DNA of 64,000 nucleotides from contig NZ_LIGE01000037.1 of NCBI RefSeq assembly GCF_001297015.1, positions 248,001 through 312,000 of the forward strand. The letters are read 5' to 3'. The notes under the pieces were generated by a model. It made no database searches, was not told the DNA's origin, and saw only the letters and a program-made list of their open reading frames with translations. Position numbers and translations under genes: made by a program. Origin of the DNA: Pseudomonas sp. RIT-PI-r (GTDB lineage Bacteria; Pseudomonadota; Gammaproteobacteria; Pseudomonadales; Pseudomonadaceae). This document shows positions 26,099 to 35,044 of this stretch, in pieces (the first letter of the stretch is position 1; every line of letters starts with the position of its first letter).

Positions 26099-29000
26099 AT
26101 GAACGCACCACCCTCCCTGCCCAATGCTGCCGACAAGGCCGCGCTTGGGGCCATTGCCGCCACCGTCATCCAGAACTGCCCCAGCCTGCAGGATGAGGCG
26201 CATCAGGTCGCCAGCGACTTACTAAAAAAACATGAGATCAACGGACTGGATCCGGATCAGGTCTACTTTCATCGCTTCGATGCTTCGCAAAGCAGCGCCA
26301 AAGCCTTTACTGGCTGGGAGCATGTGCACGCGACGCCCACCTCGACCATGACCCTGACCGAACTGGTGATCCACCGATTTCGTGTCGCCGATCAGGACAA
26401 TGCCGATCTACTTGACGTGTACGGTGGTTTTTATACCGCAGGCCCGGGTGCCGGCACCTTCAATGAATCCAATGAAGTGCGCCTGCACGGAAGCGCGGTG
26501 CTAAAGGAATTCTGGAGCGTCGACTTCAGCGCGTTGTACAGCGAAAAATTGACAGCATTCTGGAGCACCTCGAACAGCCATTTCCGCACATTGGCCAAAT
26601 GCAACTTCCTCGTCAAAGCCCTGCAGGCACGAGACAAACGGCAATTGAGCGACGAAGACTTCCAGTTCGTCACGCAAGCCGTCATCGGCCCGATCACCTG
26701 GCCTGTCAGCCTGCAAATGCTGCAGGCCGCTCACCCTTGCAGCGCTGAGGTCACCACGTTCGATATCGCCGGTTACTGCGCCATCAGTGCGTTTCGATTC
26801 ATCACGACGAAGGGACGACAGGTCGTTTATCTGCCAAGCGATACCGAGCCTTTCCAGGTACTGGAAAGCGCTACAGACATGCACTACTGGGTGCTGCTGC
26901 GGATGAACAACAGCGCTACCCGGCAGACATTGATGACACATTTCTCCCTCGCTGACCGCCAGCAGGTCAGCGATAACCTCAGCGATCTGATGAACCGCCT
27001 GGTGAAAACCTGGGGCGTCTACGACCACTCAATGATCAATGGGCAGAGCCGCGCGATCAAGGGTGACGCCTTTACCTGGTTGAGCGATTCGACCCGTGAT
27101 GCCATGTTCGCGGAAGCCACGCTTTCCCTGACCTCCAATGGCGATCTGCGCAAGCAACTGTGGATCGGTTATCTCAGCGCAGGTGTCAAAGTATTTGGCC
27201 CGATGGCAGTGGTCGGCTGGCCGATAGCGCTTCCAGTGATCGGCGCTAGCATTGCCGGCATGGGTTTGAACATCGATCAGGCGGTCAACGGAAAAACCAC
27301 CGCGCAACGCAAGGCCGGGATCCTCGGTGCAGTGCTCAACGGCATCGACATGCTGTTCAATCTCATGGTGCTCAAAGGGCCGGGGGCATTGCTGGAGACC
27401 GGCCCTGAGGTCGATGCCGCCGAAGCTCGGGAAATGGCCGACTTGACCGTAGAGAACAGCGACGAGCTGAAACGGGCACTGCCCGAAAAAACCTTGAAGC
27501 CAGTGGGTTCGCCACCGATCGGTGTTCAAACGCCGACTGCCACATCATTACTCGAAGACATCCCGCGACCGCCGATACCGCAACACTGGCAAGCCAATGA
27601 ATTACTGGAAGGACTGACGCCTGGCAGTGAGCCCGGCAAGCTTCAGGGGATTTACCTGCTCGACTCCACGCCCTCCACAGCCATCATGATCGACGACTGC
27701 GCCTACTACGTGCGTTACGAAACCGACCTCAACGGTGGCGGCCACTGGGCCATCATCGACCCCGCGAAACCCGACAGTTTTACTGGTTCCATCGCCATAC
27801 GCCTGAACGCTGAGGGCGAGTGGGAAACCATGCCACGCGGCGGTCTCAAGGGGGGCGGCAAGCCATCTGCGCTGGCAGGATCCCGCGGTCAACGCCAACC
27901 TGTCCCAGCACCGATAACCACCCTGCCGGCATCCGAATACGACGTGCCTGCCCCCCTCAAATCGCATCTTGCGCAAGGCGCGGCGGGGCTCGACGATGAG
28001 GCACTACGGGATGTCTACGACAGCCTCAACGCGTTCGATGCCTACCGCGATTTCAAGGTCATCAGAAAACGTCTCTACCACGACGCCTTGGAGTTCTTTG
28101 CCACACTGCAATTGCCTGGGCGCCCTCCCGTGCCGGTACTGGCGACAGACGCGACTGCCGAGGAGATCATCGACAGGATTCTGCAACATGCCCGAGGGCT
28201 GGTCATCGGTGAAAGTCATACCGCTATCGGCAGTAAACAATGGCTGATCGAAAACATGGAGTTACTCGCCAGCAAACAAGTGAAGACCCTGTACATGGAA
28301 CACCTGCTGACCGACTTTCACCAGGCGGCCCTGGACGAGTTCTTCCGTACCGGCGTCATGCCCAAGGATCTCGAGACTTACCTGAAAGCGCTTGATGTCG
28401 GCAACATGACTGATCCATTGGAGCGTTACACGTTTCTTGAACTGGTCAGGGAAGCCAGAAAACAAGGCATCCATATACAGGCCATTGATTGCATGGCGAG
28501 CTACCGGCTCTACGGCATGGAGATCATGACTGCCCAGGCGCTCACGGTCGACGAGACTGCACGGCAGAAAATGATGAACTACTTCGCCAGATCGGTCATT
28601 CGTGCCGATCAGGCAGCGCGGGGCGCACACAAGTGGGTCGCTCTGATGGGCAACTCCCACTCGAACACCTTCGACGGCGTTGCCGGCGTCAGTGAGCTGG
28701 AAGAAGCTATCGGCATTCGTGTCGAGGATGTCGCCGAAGGAGTATCACGTGGCATCGAAGTCGACCCGGGGAAAATCCTCCCGCTGGGCGGTACCGCGTT
28801 TGACCGCTCCGCACTGGTGCGAGGCGACCTGCGGCTGCAAATGGAAACACCGTGGATCGCACAAACCATGGCGGAATTCGAAACGCTGCTGCCGCGTTAC
28901 GGTATGTACTCCTTGAAACAACAACCCAACATGACATTTATCGTGCATCGCAGTCGCAGCAAAGAACTGGTGCGCACCATTATTGAAAATGACGGGAGAC

Positions 29001-29125
29001 GCTTCTACATCGAACGCCCGAGCTGGCCTTCGGTCAGCGGTAAACGCTATGACAGCATCAAGACGTTGCTACAGGCACTGGATGAGATGGGCATGAGCCT
29101 CGCTGGCTGGTCGAAACCGCTGTAA
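26099..29125 (+). CDS. Large dermonecrotic-type toxin with Tiki/ChaN-like C-terminal domain
   Basis: 1008-residue protein starting at 26099 (AAGGA eight bases upstream). It has no N-terminal signal peptide. Residues 1-330 resemble the N-terminal region of Pseudomonas dermonecrotic-type toxins. Residues about 360-420 form a hydrophobic segment (VFGPMAVVGWPIALPVIGAS) that could enter membranes. Residues about 510-580 carry a small domain with MIDDCAYYVRYETD and HWAIIDPAKP, seen in such toxins. The C-terminal part from about 690 has the Tiki/EreA/ChaN signature: VIGESHTAIGS (Glu705, His707), YMEHLLTDFHQ, and ALMGNSHSNTF (His854). The C2 domain of Pasteurella multocida toxin is of this type. Activity and target are unknown. 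No immunity or delivery gene adjoins it. It is convergent with guaA across a terminator. Confidence 0.72.
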   Translation: MNAPPSLPNAADKAALGAIAATVIQNCPSLQDEAHQVASDLLKKHEINGLDPDQVYFHRFDASQSSAKAFTGWEHVHATPTSTMTLTELVIHRFRVADQDNADLLDVYGGFYTAGPGAGTFNESNEVRLHGSAVLKEFWSVDFSALYSEKLTAFWSTSNSHFRTLAKCNFLVKALQARDKRQLSDEDFQFVTQAVIGPITWPVSLQMLQAAHPCSAEVTTFDIAGYCAISAFRFITTKGRQVVYLPSDTEPFQVLESATDMHYWVLLRMNNSATRQTLMTHFSLADRQQVSDNLSDLMNRLVKTWGVYDHSMINGQSRAIKGDAFTWLSDSTRDAMFAEATLSLTSNGDLRKQLWIGYLSAGVKVFGPMAVVGWPIALPVIGASIAGMGLNIDQAVNGKTTAQRKAGILGAVLNGIDMLFNLMVLKGPGALLETGPEVDAAEAREMADLTVENSDELKRALPEKTLKPVGSPPIGVQTPTATSLLEDIPRPPIPQHWQANELLEGLTPGSEPGKLQGIYLLDSTPSTAIMIDDCAYYVRYETDLNGGGHWAIIDPAKPDSFTGSIAIRLNAEGEWETMPRGGLKGGGKPSALAGSRGQRQPVPAPITTLPASEYDVPAPLKSHLAQGAAGLDDEALRDVYDSLNAFDAYRDFKVIRKRLYHDALEFFATLQLPGRPPVPVLATDATAEEIIDRILQHARGLVIGESHTAIGSKQWLIENMELLASKQVKTLYMEHLLTDFHQAALDEFFRTGVMPKDLETYLKALDVGNMTDPLERYTFLELVREARKQGIHIQAIDCMASYRLYGMEIMTAQALTVDETARQKMMNYFARSVIRADQAARGAHKWVALMGNSHSNTFDGVAGVSELEEAIGIRVEDVAEGVSRGIEVDPGKILPLGGTAFDRSALVRGDLRLQMETPWIAQTMAEFETLLPRYGMYSLKQQPNMTFIVHRSRSKELVRTIIENDGRRFYIERPSWPSVSGKRYDSIKTLLQALDEMGMSLAGWSKPL

Positions 29126-29134
29126 CGCAGACAC

Positions 29135-29170
29135 AAAAAAGCCGTGTGAAATCGAATTTCACACGGCTTT
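29135..29170 (-). terminator. Terminator of guaA, possibly bidirectional
   Basis: Perfect 12-base stem GCCGTGTGAAAT/ATTTCACACGGC with loop CGA. On the minus strand it is followed by six T, so it mainly ends the guaBA transcript. On the plus strand only three T follow, a weaker stop for the toxin gene. Confidence 0.88.
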
Positions 29171-29207
29171 CGGTGACAGCGCTCAAGCCATCAAGGCTTG
29201 TGCGAGA

Positions 29208-30785
29208 TCACTCCCACTCAATGGTCGCTGGCGGCTTGCTCGACACGTCGTAAGTGACGCGGGAGATGCCTTCGATTTCATTGATGATGCGGCCGGATAC
29301 GGTTTCCAGCAGTTCGTAAGGCAGGTGCGCCCAACGTGCGGTCATGAAGTCGATGGTTTCTACGGCACGCAGGGCTACAACCCAAGCGTAACGACGGCCA
29401 TCGCCTACAACGCCAACCGATTTGACTGGCTGGAACACGACGAAGGCCTGGCTGACTTTGTGGTACCAGTCGGCTTTGCGCAGTTCTTCGATGAAGATAT
29501 GGTCGGCACGACGCAGCAGATCGGCGTATTCCTTCTTCACTTCACCGAGGATGCGCACGCCCAGGCCCGGGCCCGGGAACGGGTGACGGTAGACCATGTC
29601 GTACGGCAGGCCGAGTTCCAGACCCAGACGACGGACTTCGTCCTTGAACAGTTCGCGCAGTGGCTCGACCAGTTTCAGGTTCATTTCTTCCGGCAGGCCG
29701 CCCACGTTGTGGTGCGACTTGATCACGTGGGCCTTGCCGCTTTTCGCGCCAGCCGACTCGATCACGTCCGGGTAGATAGTGCCCTGAGCGAGGTATTTGA
29801 TGTTTTCCAGTTTGTTCGACTGGGCATCGAATACGTCGATGAAGGTGCGACCGATGATCTTGCGCTTCTTCTCTGGATCGGCTTCGCCGGCCAGGTTGTC
29901 GAGGAACTGGTCTTCAGCATTGGCGCGGATCACCTTGACGCCCATGTTCTCGGCGAACATGGCCATCACTTGCTCGCCTTCGTGCAGACGCAGCAGGCCG
30001 TTGTCGACGAAGACGCAGGTCAGTTGGTCGCCGATGGCTTTGTGCAGCAGCGCGGCAACCACCGAGGAGTCAACGCCGCCGGACAGGCCCAGCAGCACGT
30101 TGTCGGTGCCGACTTGTGCTCGGATGTTGGCGATGGCGTCTTCAGCGATCTTCGACGGCGTCCACAATGCTTCACAGCCGCAGATGTCGAGAACGAAACG
30201 CGACAGGATGCGACCGCCCTGCTTGGTGTGGGTCACTTCCGGGTGGAACTGCACGCCGTAGTAGCCACGGTCGTCGTTGAACATACCGGCGATCGGGCAG
30301 CTTGGGGTGCTGGCGAGGATGTGGAAGTCTTCCGGCATCCTGGTGACCTTGTCACCGTGGCTCATCCATACGTCGAGGCCGAACAGGCCGTCGGCGTCGA
30401 TGTGGTCTTCGATGCCGTCGAGCAGGCGGCTCTTGCCGACTACATCAACGCGGGCGTAACCGAACTCACGCAGTTCGGAACCTTCAACCTTGCCGCCCAG
30501 TTGCTCGGCCATGGTTTGCATGCCGTAGCAGATACCGAAGACCGGTACGCCCAGATCGAACACTGCCTGTGGGCAGCGCGGGCTGTCGGCGACGTGTACG
30601 GACTCGGGGCCGCCGGCGAGGATGACGCCTTTAGGAGCGAATTCGCGGATCGCATCTTCGTCCATATCGAACGGGTGCAGTTCGCAGTACACACCGATCT
30701 CGCGCACGCGGCGGGCGATCAGTTGGGTATATTGCGAACCGAAGTCGAGGATCAGGATGCGGTGAGCGTGAATATCGAGGGCCAT
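29208..30785 (-). CDS. guaA: GMP synthase (glutamine-hydrolysing)
   Basis: 525-residue cytoplasmic enzyme that makes GMP from XMP, ATP and glutamine. The class I amidotransferase domain has the nucleophile in VFGICYGMQTM (Cys86) and His/Glu in GVQFHPEVTHT. The ATP-pyrophosphatase loop is LSGGVDSSVVAALLH (about 234-248). The dimerisation domain ends in the conserved VTYDVSSKPPATIEWE. It lies 99 bases downstream of guaB, with which it forms the two last steps of GMP synthesis, and is followed by a strong terminator. Length is normal and nothing is unusual. Confidence 0.98.
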   Translation of the reverse strand: MALDIHAHRILILDFGSQYTQLIARRVREIGVYCELHPFDMDEDAIREFAPKGVILAGGPESVHVADSPRCPQAVFDLGVPVFGICYGMQTMAEQLGGKVEGSELREFGYARVDVVGKSRLLDGIEDHIDADGLFGLDVWMSHGDKVTRMPEDFHILASTPSCPIAGMFNDDRGYYGVQFHPEVTHTKQGGRILSRFVLDICGCEALWTPSKIAEDAIANIRAQVGTDNVLLGLSGGVDSSVVAALLHKAIGDQLTCVFVDNGLLRLHEGEQVMAMFAENMGVKVIRANAEDQFLDNLAGEADPEKKRKIIGRTFIDVFDAQSNKLENIKYLAQGTIYPDVIESAGAKSGKAHVIKSHHNVGGLPEEMNLKLVEPLRELFKDEVRRLGLELGLPYDMVYRHPFPGPGLGVRILGEVKKEYADLLRRADHIFIEELRKADWYHKVSQAFVVFQPVKSVGVVGDGRRYAWVVALRAVETIDFMTARWAHLPYELLETVSGRIINEIEGISRVTYDVSSKPPATIEWE

Positions 30786-30884
30786 GATTCAGTCTCGTCT
30801 AAGTCGTTCAGAAACAGTCGTGATTCAGAAACAACTCGGGGCTGAATCAAACAGCCCCGGTTGCTTACTTTATTGCTTGAAGGC

Positions 30885-32354
30885 TCAACCTACGCGGTAG
30901 TTTGGCGCTTCTTTGGTGATCTGCACGTCGTGCACGTGGGATTCGGCCATGCCAGCACCGGTGATCCGCACGAACTCAGGCTTGGTGCGCATTTCTTCGA
31001 TGTTGGCGCTACCGGTGTAGCCCATCGAGGAACGCAGACCGCCCATCAACTGGTGAATGATCGCGCTCAGGGTGCCTTTATACGGCACACGGCCTTCGAT
31101 GCCTTCCGGAACAAGCTTCTCGGCGCCTGCCGAGGAGTCCTGGAAATAACGGTCGGAGGAACCTTGAGCCTGGGACATGGCGCCCAGCGAACCCATGCCG
31201 CGATAAGCCTTGTACGAACGGCCCTGGAACAGTTCGATTTCGCCCGGCGCTTCTTCAGTACCGGCGAACATCGAGCCCATCATCACGCAGGAAGCACCGG
31301 CTACGATGGCCTTGGACAGGTCACCGGAGAAACGGATGCCGCCGTCGGCGATCAACGGTACGCCGGTGCCTTCAAGGGCAGCGGCGACGTTGGCGATGGC
31401 ACTGATTTGCGGGACGCCGACACCGGCGACGATACGGGTGGTGCAGATCGAGCCAGGGCCGATACCGACCTTGACTGCGTCAGCGCCTGCTTCGGCCAGA
31501 GCCTTGGCAGCGGCGCCGGTGGCGATGTTGCCGCCGATCACCTGCACTTCAGGGAAGTTCTCTTTGACCCAGCGAACGCGGTCGATCACGCCTTTGGAGT
31601 GACCGTGAGCGGTATCAACTACCACTACGTCCACACCGGCATTGACCAGAGCGGCAACGCGGTCACCGGTGTCTTTACCGGTACCGACAGCAGCGCCAAC
31701 GCGCAGACGACCTTGGTCGTCCTTGCTGGCCAGCGGGTAGGCTTTGGCTTTTTCGATGTCGTTGACGGTCATCATGCCTTTGAGGGCGAATTTGTCGTCG
31801 ACGATCAGTACGCGTTCGATGCGGTTTTTGTGCAACAACTCGCGAACGTCGTTCTTGTCGGCGCCTTCCTTGACCGTGACCAGGCGCTCTTTAGGCGTCA
31901 TCACTTCACGGACAGTGGCTTCCAGACGGTTTTCGAAACGCACGTCACGGGAAGTGACGATGCCGACCAGGTCGCCATCGTGCAGGACCGGAACGCCGGA
32001 AATGTTGTGCAGACGGGTCAATTCGAACAGTTCACGCACCGTGGCATCAGCCTCGATGGTGATTGGGTCCTTGACTACACCGGCTTCGTAACGCTTGACC
32101 TTGCGAACTTCGGCAGCTTGCTGCTCGATGGTCATGTTCTTGTGGATAATGCCGATGCCACCTTCCTGAGCCATGGCAATTGCCAGTCGGGCTTCAGTAA
32201 CGGTGTCCATTGCAGCAGAAACCAGAGGAATATTCAGCTCGATGCCACGGGTTAGGCGGGTCTTGAGACTGACTTCGTTAGGAAGCACCTCGGAATAACC
32301 AGGCACTAGGAGAATGTCGTCGAATGTCAGAGCTTCTTGGCTGATACGCAGCAT
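30885..32354 (-). CDS. guaB: IMP dehydrogenase
   Basis: 489-residue enzyme that oxidises IMP to XMP with NAD. The TIM barrel begins LRISQEALTFDDILLVPGYS and is interrupted by two CBS domains (about 90-205). The catalytic loop is GPGSICTTRIVAGVGVPQ, and the flap region MGSLGAMSQAQGSSDRYFQ is intact. The start at 32354 is the family start; an upstream in-frame extension to 32405 would cross the promoter. A near-consensus promoter lies at 32391-32419. It is the first gene of the guaBA operon. Confidence 0.98.
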   Translation of the reverse strand: MLRISQEALTFDDILLVPGYSEVLPNEVSLKTRLTRGIELNIPLVSAAMDTVTEARLAIAMAQEGGIGIIHKNMTIEQQAAEVRKVKRYEAGVVKDPITIEADATVRELFELTRLHNISGVPVLHDGDLVGIVTSRDVRFENRLEATVREVMTPKERLVTVKEGADKNDVRELLHKNRIERVLIVDDKFALKGMMTVNDIEKAKAYPLASKDDQGRLRVGAAVGTGKDTGDRVAALVNAGVDVVVVDTAHGHSKGVIDRVRWVKENFPEVQVIGGNIATGAAAKALAEAGADAVKVGIGPGSICTTRIVAGVGVPQISAIANVAAALEGTGVPLIADGGIRFSGDLSKAIVAGASCVMMGSMFAGTEEAPGEIELFQGRSYKAYRGMGSLGAMSQAQGSSDRYFQDSSAGAEKLVPEGIEGRVPYKGTLSAIIHQLMGGLRSSMGYTGSANIEEMRTKPEFVRITGAGMAESHVHDVQITKEAPNYRVG

Positions 32355-32390
32355 CGCGGGGGCTCCCGAGCGGGAAAATGGAAGCGCGCC

Positions 32391-32419
32391 ATTATAGTCA
32401 GACACCCCCTTCGGATCAA
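32391..32419 (-). promoter_or_regulatory. Sigma-70 promoter of guaBA
   Basis: Reading the minus strand: -35 TTGATC (32419-32414), a 17-base spacer, then a perfect -10 TATAAT (32396-32391), 37 bases before the guaB ATG. Spacing and sequence are close to ideal. Confidence 0.8.
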
Positions 32420-32470
32420 CGTAAAACTCAGCTTAATATCAATGTTGCTGATGTACGGGAATCCCCGGAT

Positions 32471-33019
32471 CTACAGCTCCACCTTGACCCAAGAGACAGG
32501 TTGATCGAGCCAGTCGGCGAACTCGTCGATAAAGCTTTGCTTGAAACCGGCCTCAAGCCAGTTATTGAAGATGAAACCGAGGTTGGAAAACCCGCATTCC
32601 TGCAAAAACAGAAAACCGTTGATGTCATCTTCATGCCCGCATTCGGGGCAGGTGAAGTTATCGGTGCGCCCGGGGAACCAGTCTTCGAGGCTCTCGAACA
32701 GCGCTTCGCCGACCTCGCGGCGGCACTCGGCGCAACCGGCCTCCTCGAGAAAGCCCTTCGCCGGAGTGTAGATGCAACGCTTGGTGACGATCTCCAGGCC
32801 GTTGATTGGCTCTCCGAATGGCAACGCCTGCGGGTGCAGCACCACGGCACGGGCGCCATCGGCAATCGCGTACGCCATGCGATTGCCGGTGCGGCCGCAG
32901 GTGCTCAACTCCTCCTTGACGATGTTCTTGCGTACCAGCCAGCGCAGGATCGCCCGGGCCCGGGGTTCATGGACCGGCAGGGTGGAGATTTTCGGGACGA
33001 TGATGCTTTGCGAATTCAT
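32471..33019 (-). CDS. Conserved zinc-ribbon protein of unknown function
   Basis: 182-residue cytoplasmic protein. The start MNSQSIIVPKISTL at 33019 is preferred over an upstream ATG at 33085 that lies inside a REP element. Two CxxC pairs are visible, CAEC and CPECGHED (about residues 99-126), likely one zinc ribbon. Downstream come aromatic-rich helices with NLGFIFNNWLEAGFKQSFIDEFADWLDQP. It seems conserved in Pseudomonas, and I recall misleading labels such as sugar transporter ATPase; no ATPase motif is present. It stands alone between the guaB promoter and a REP pair. No function is proposed. Confidence 0.75.
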   Translation of the reverse strand: MNSQSIIVPKISTLPVHEPRARAILRWLVRKNIVKEELSTCGRTGNRMAYAIADGARAVVLHPQALPFGEPINGLEIVTKRCIYTPAKGFLEEAGCAECRREVGEALFESLEDWFPGRTDNFTCPECGHEDDINGFLFLQECGFSNLGFIFNNWLEAGFKQSFIDEFADWLDQPVSWVKVEL

Positions 33020-33040
33020 GGAAAGTCCTGCGGTGTGGCT

Positions 33041-33117
33041 GCTGACGCCTTCGCGAGCAGGCCCGCTCCCACACTTTGAATGCATTCCAACTGTGGGAGC
33101 GAGCTTGCTCGCGAAGA
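33041..33117. repeat. REP pair, family C
   Basis: Arms of the form TTCGCGAGCAGGCCCGCTCC and GTGGGAGCGAGCTTGCTCGC face each other. This is the only GTGGGAGCGAGC-type doublet in the window. Confidence 0.8.
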
Positions 33118-33157
33118 GGCCCTAAAGGCCGGCAGCTTAATCCCTGACGAAATCCGG

Positions 33158-33925
33158 TCAAGTGCTGAGGTAGCGCCCGATCAACGCGAGCCCGCTCGCC
33201 AGCACCAGCCACGTCACCAATCGCACAAACGCCTCGCGCGACAAACGCATGGTCAACCGCCGCCCGATCCACAACCCCAACGCCATGGCCGGCAACAGAC
33301 AAAGCGCCAACATCAACAAGGGTAGCTCGGCATACACACCCGCGATGGCAAACAGACTCAAACGCACCACCGTGCTGCAACTGATCAACGCACTTTGCGT
33401 GGCCCGCGCCGCTTCTTTCGGCAATCGGCTGTTGAGATAAATCGCATATAAAAAGCCGCCACTGCCAAACAGCGCACCAAACAGCCCACCCACCGTGCCC
33501 ATCGGCACCGCCCACCCCGCCGACATTTGCGTCGGCCGCGCTGTTACCCACAGGCTGTAAATCGCATAAGCGCTGATAAACAGCCCCATCAACAGCAGCA
33601 ATACATCGGATTTCAGGTTAAGCAGGAAAATAACGCCCAACGTGCAACCGACCGCCATGCACGGCAGCAGCCGCAACAACTCGGGCTTGGCCACACCCCG
33701 CCGCGACGGCAGCAGATTGCCGAACGCCGCGACGAAATCCAGCAGCACCAGCAGCGGCACAATCTTCGACAACGGCATGAACAGAATCAGAATCGGCCCC
33801 GCGACCAGCGCCGTGCCAAATCCGGCGATACCGAACACGATATAGGCCAGAGCGATACCCAAGCCGATCAACGCCCAACCACCGGCGCCCCATGTCCACT
33901 CGCTCAACAACGCCGCCACACTCAT
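33158..33925 (-). CDS. TSUP-family (TauE/SafE) membrane permease
   Basis: 255-residue inner-membrane protein with about seven to eight helices. The family pattern is seen in GIAGFGTALVAGPILILFMPL (about 32-52) and again in the second half in GTVGGLFGALFGSGGFLYAIYL, the internal duplication of TSUP permeases. Members export sulfite, sulfoacetate or related organic anions; the substrate here is unknown. It is divergent from a LysR-type regulator gene with a 100-base gap, the classic arrangement for a regulator and its target. Length is normal. Confidence 0.88.
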   Translation of the reverse strand: MSVAALLSEWTWGAGGWALIGLGIALAYIVFGIAGFGTALVAGPILILFMPLSKIVPLLVLLDFVAAFGNLLPSRRGVAKPELLRLLPCMAVGCTLGVIFLLNLKSDVLLLLMGLFISAYAIYSLWVTARPTQMSAGWAVPMGTVGGLFGALFGSGGFLYAIYLNSRLPKEAARATQSALISCSTVVRLSLFAIAGVYAELPLLMLALCLLPAMALGLWIGRRLTMRLSREAFVRLVTWLVLASGLALIGRYLST

Positions 33926-34025
33926 GGGTCTACTTCCTTAATAAGTCTGAGATGACTTTAGCCAGCACCAAGCGTTGCGACTAATATCTTCCAGGTCGCT
34001 TACTCATCTCGAAAAGGCATGGCTC

Positions 34026-34913
34026 GTGCTTTCAACCCGTCAATTGCGTTACTTCGTCGAAATCGCCGACTGCGGCAGTTTCAGTGCGGCGGCTGAACGT
34101 TTGTATATCGCGCAATCAGCGCTGAGCCGGCAAATCAAGGACATGGAAACGCGTCTGCAAACACCGCTGTTCGAACGCACGGCACGCCAGCCCCGGCTCA
34201 CTGCGGCGGGGGAAGCATTTTTGCCGCGCGCTCGGAATCTGCTGAACGAACTGAGCAAGGCCAGCGCCATGGCCACTGCGGTTGGCAATGGCCAACGCGG
34301 CACTTTGCGCCTGAGCCATTCGAGTACGGTGACGATCAGCGGATGGCTTCTTCAGCAGATCAGCACCTACCTTGATCAGCAGAGCGGCGTGTCGCTGGAC
34401 ATCGGCAAGTTGTCTTCCGAGGCGCAACTGGAGGAACTGGCCGAAGGGCGCCTCGATATCGGCCTGTTGCGGTTGCCGGTGTTGCGCCAGCGCGAAGGCA
34501 TTCAGATTGTCCCGCTGTTCACTGAACGGTTGCTACTGGCGGTACCGCACAATCATTACCTGGCAAATGCCAACACTGTGCAACTGGTGCAATTGAAGGA
34601 CGAGGCGTTTATCTCGATCCCGCATCCGCAACGCGGCGGCTTGAGTTATCTGTGTGCCGACCTGTGCATGCGTCAGGGTTTCTTCCCGAAAGCGGCGCGG
34701 GTGATGTCGCGCAAAACCACGCAGTTACAGTTGATTCAGGCCGGTTTCGGCATCGCCCTGCTGCCGGAATCAATGCAAGACATTGCACCACGCGGCGTAC
34801 GATTTCTGCCGCTGAGCGATCCGGACTGCGAAAGCACCGTCGCCCTCGCCTATCGCCAGAATCCGACACCTTTGATCCACCACTTCATCGAAACCTTCAC
34901 AACCCCCTTGTAG
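34026..34913 (+). CDS. LysR-family transcriptional regulator
   Basis: 295-residue regulator. GTG at 34026 (reads MLSTRQLRYFVEIADCGSFS) is chosen since GAAAAGG lies eight bases upstream and the HTH domain begins directly. The upstream TTG at 33975 is poor. The winged HTH shows SAAAERLYIAQSALSRQIKDMETRL; the effector-binding domain follows to the end. It is divergent from the TSUP permease and probably controls it from the shared 100-base gap. Its stop codon TAG (34911-34913) lies inside the first arm of a REP element, so the C-terminus probably was set by that insertion. Confidence 0.9.
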   Translation: MLSTRQLRYFVEIADCGSFSAAAERLYIAQSALSRQIKDMETRLQTPLFERTARQPRLTAAGEAFLPRARNLLNELSKASAMATAVGNGQRGTLRLSHSSTVTISGWLLQQISTYLDQQSGVSLDIGKLSSEAQLEELAEGRLDIGLLRLPVLRQREGIQIVPLFTERLLLAVPHNHYLANANTVQLVQLKDEAFISIPHPQRGGLSYLCADLCMRQGFFPKAARVMSRKTTQLQLIQAGFGIALLPESMQDIAPRGVRFLPLSDPDCESTVALAYRQNPTPLIHHFIETFTTPL

Positions 34914-34998
34914 GAGTGAGCCTGCTCGCGATCGCGGTTGAACATTCAACCTATCCTGCGACTGACACACCGCTATCGCGAGCAGACTCACTCCTACA
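34909..34998. repeat. REP pair, family B, overlapping the LysR gene end
   Basis: Arms TGTAGGAGTGAGCCTGCTCG and CGAGCAGACTCACTCCTACA enclose a short spacer. The TAG in the first arm is the stop codon of the LysR gene. Confidence 0.88.
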
Positions 34999-35044
34999 GG
35001 GGACTTGTGGTGATTCGACGGCAAATGCCTTTAAACTGCGCCCC

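Noticed and set aside
33041..33117. REP arms as Rho-independent terminators
   Set aside because: The stems are strong but lack T-runs; they are better explained as dispersed REP doublets, though they may affect RNA ends.
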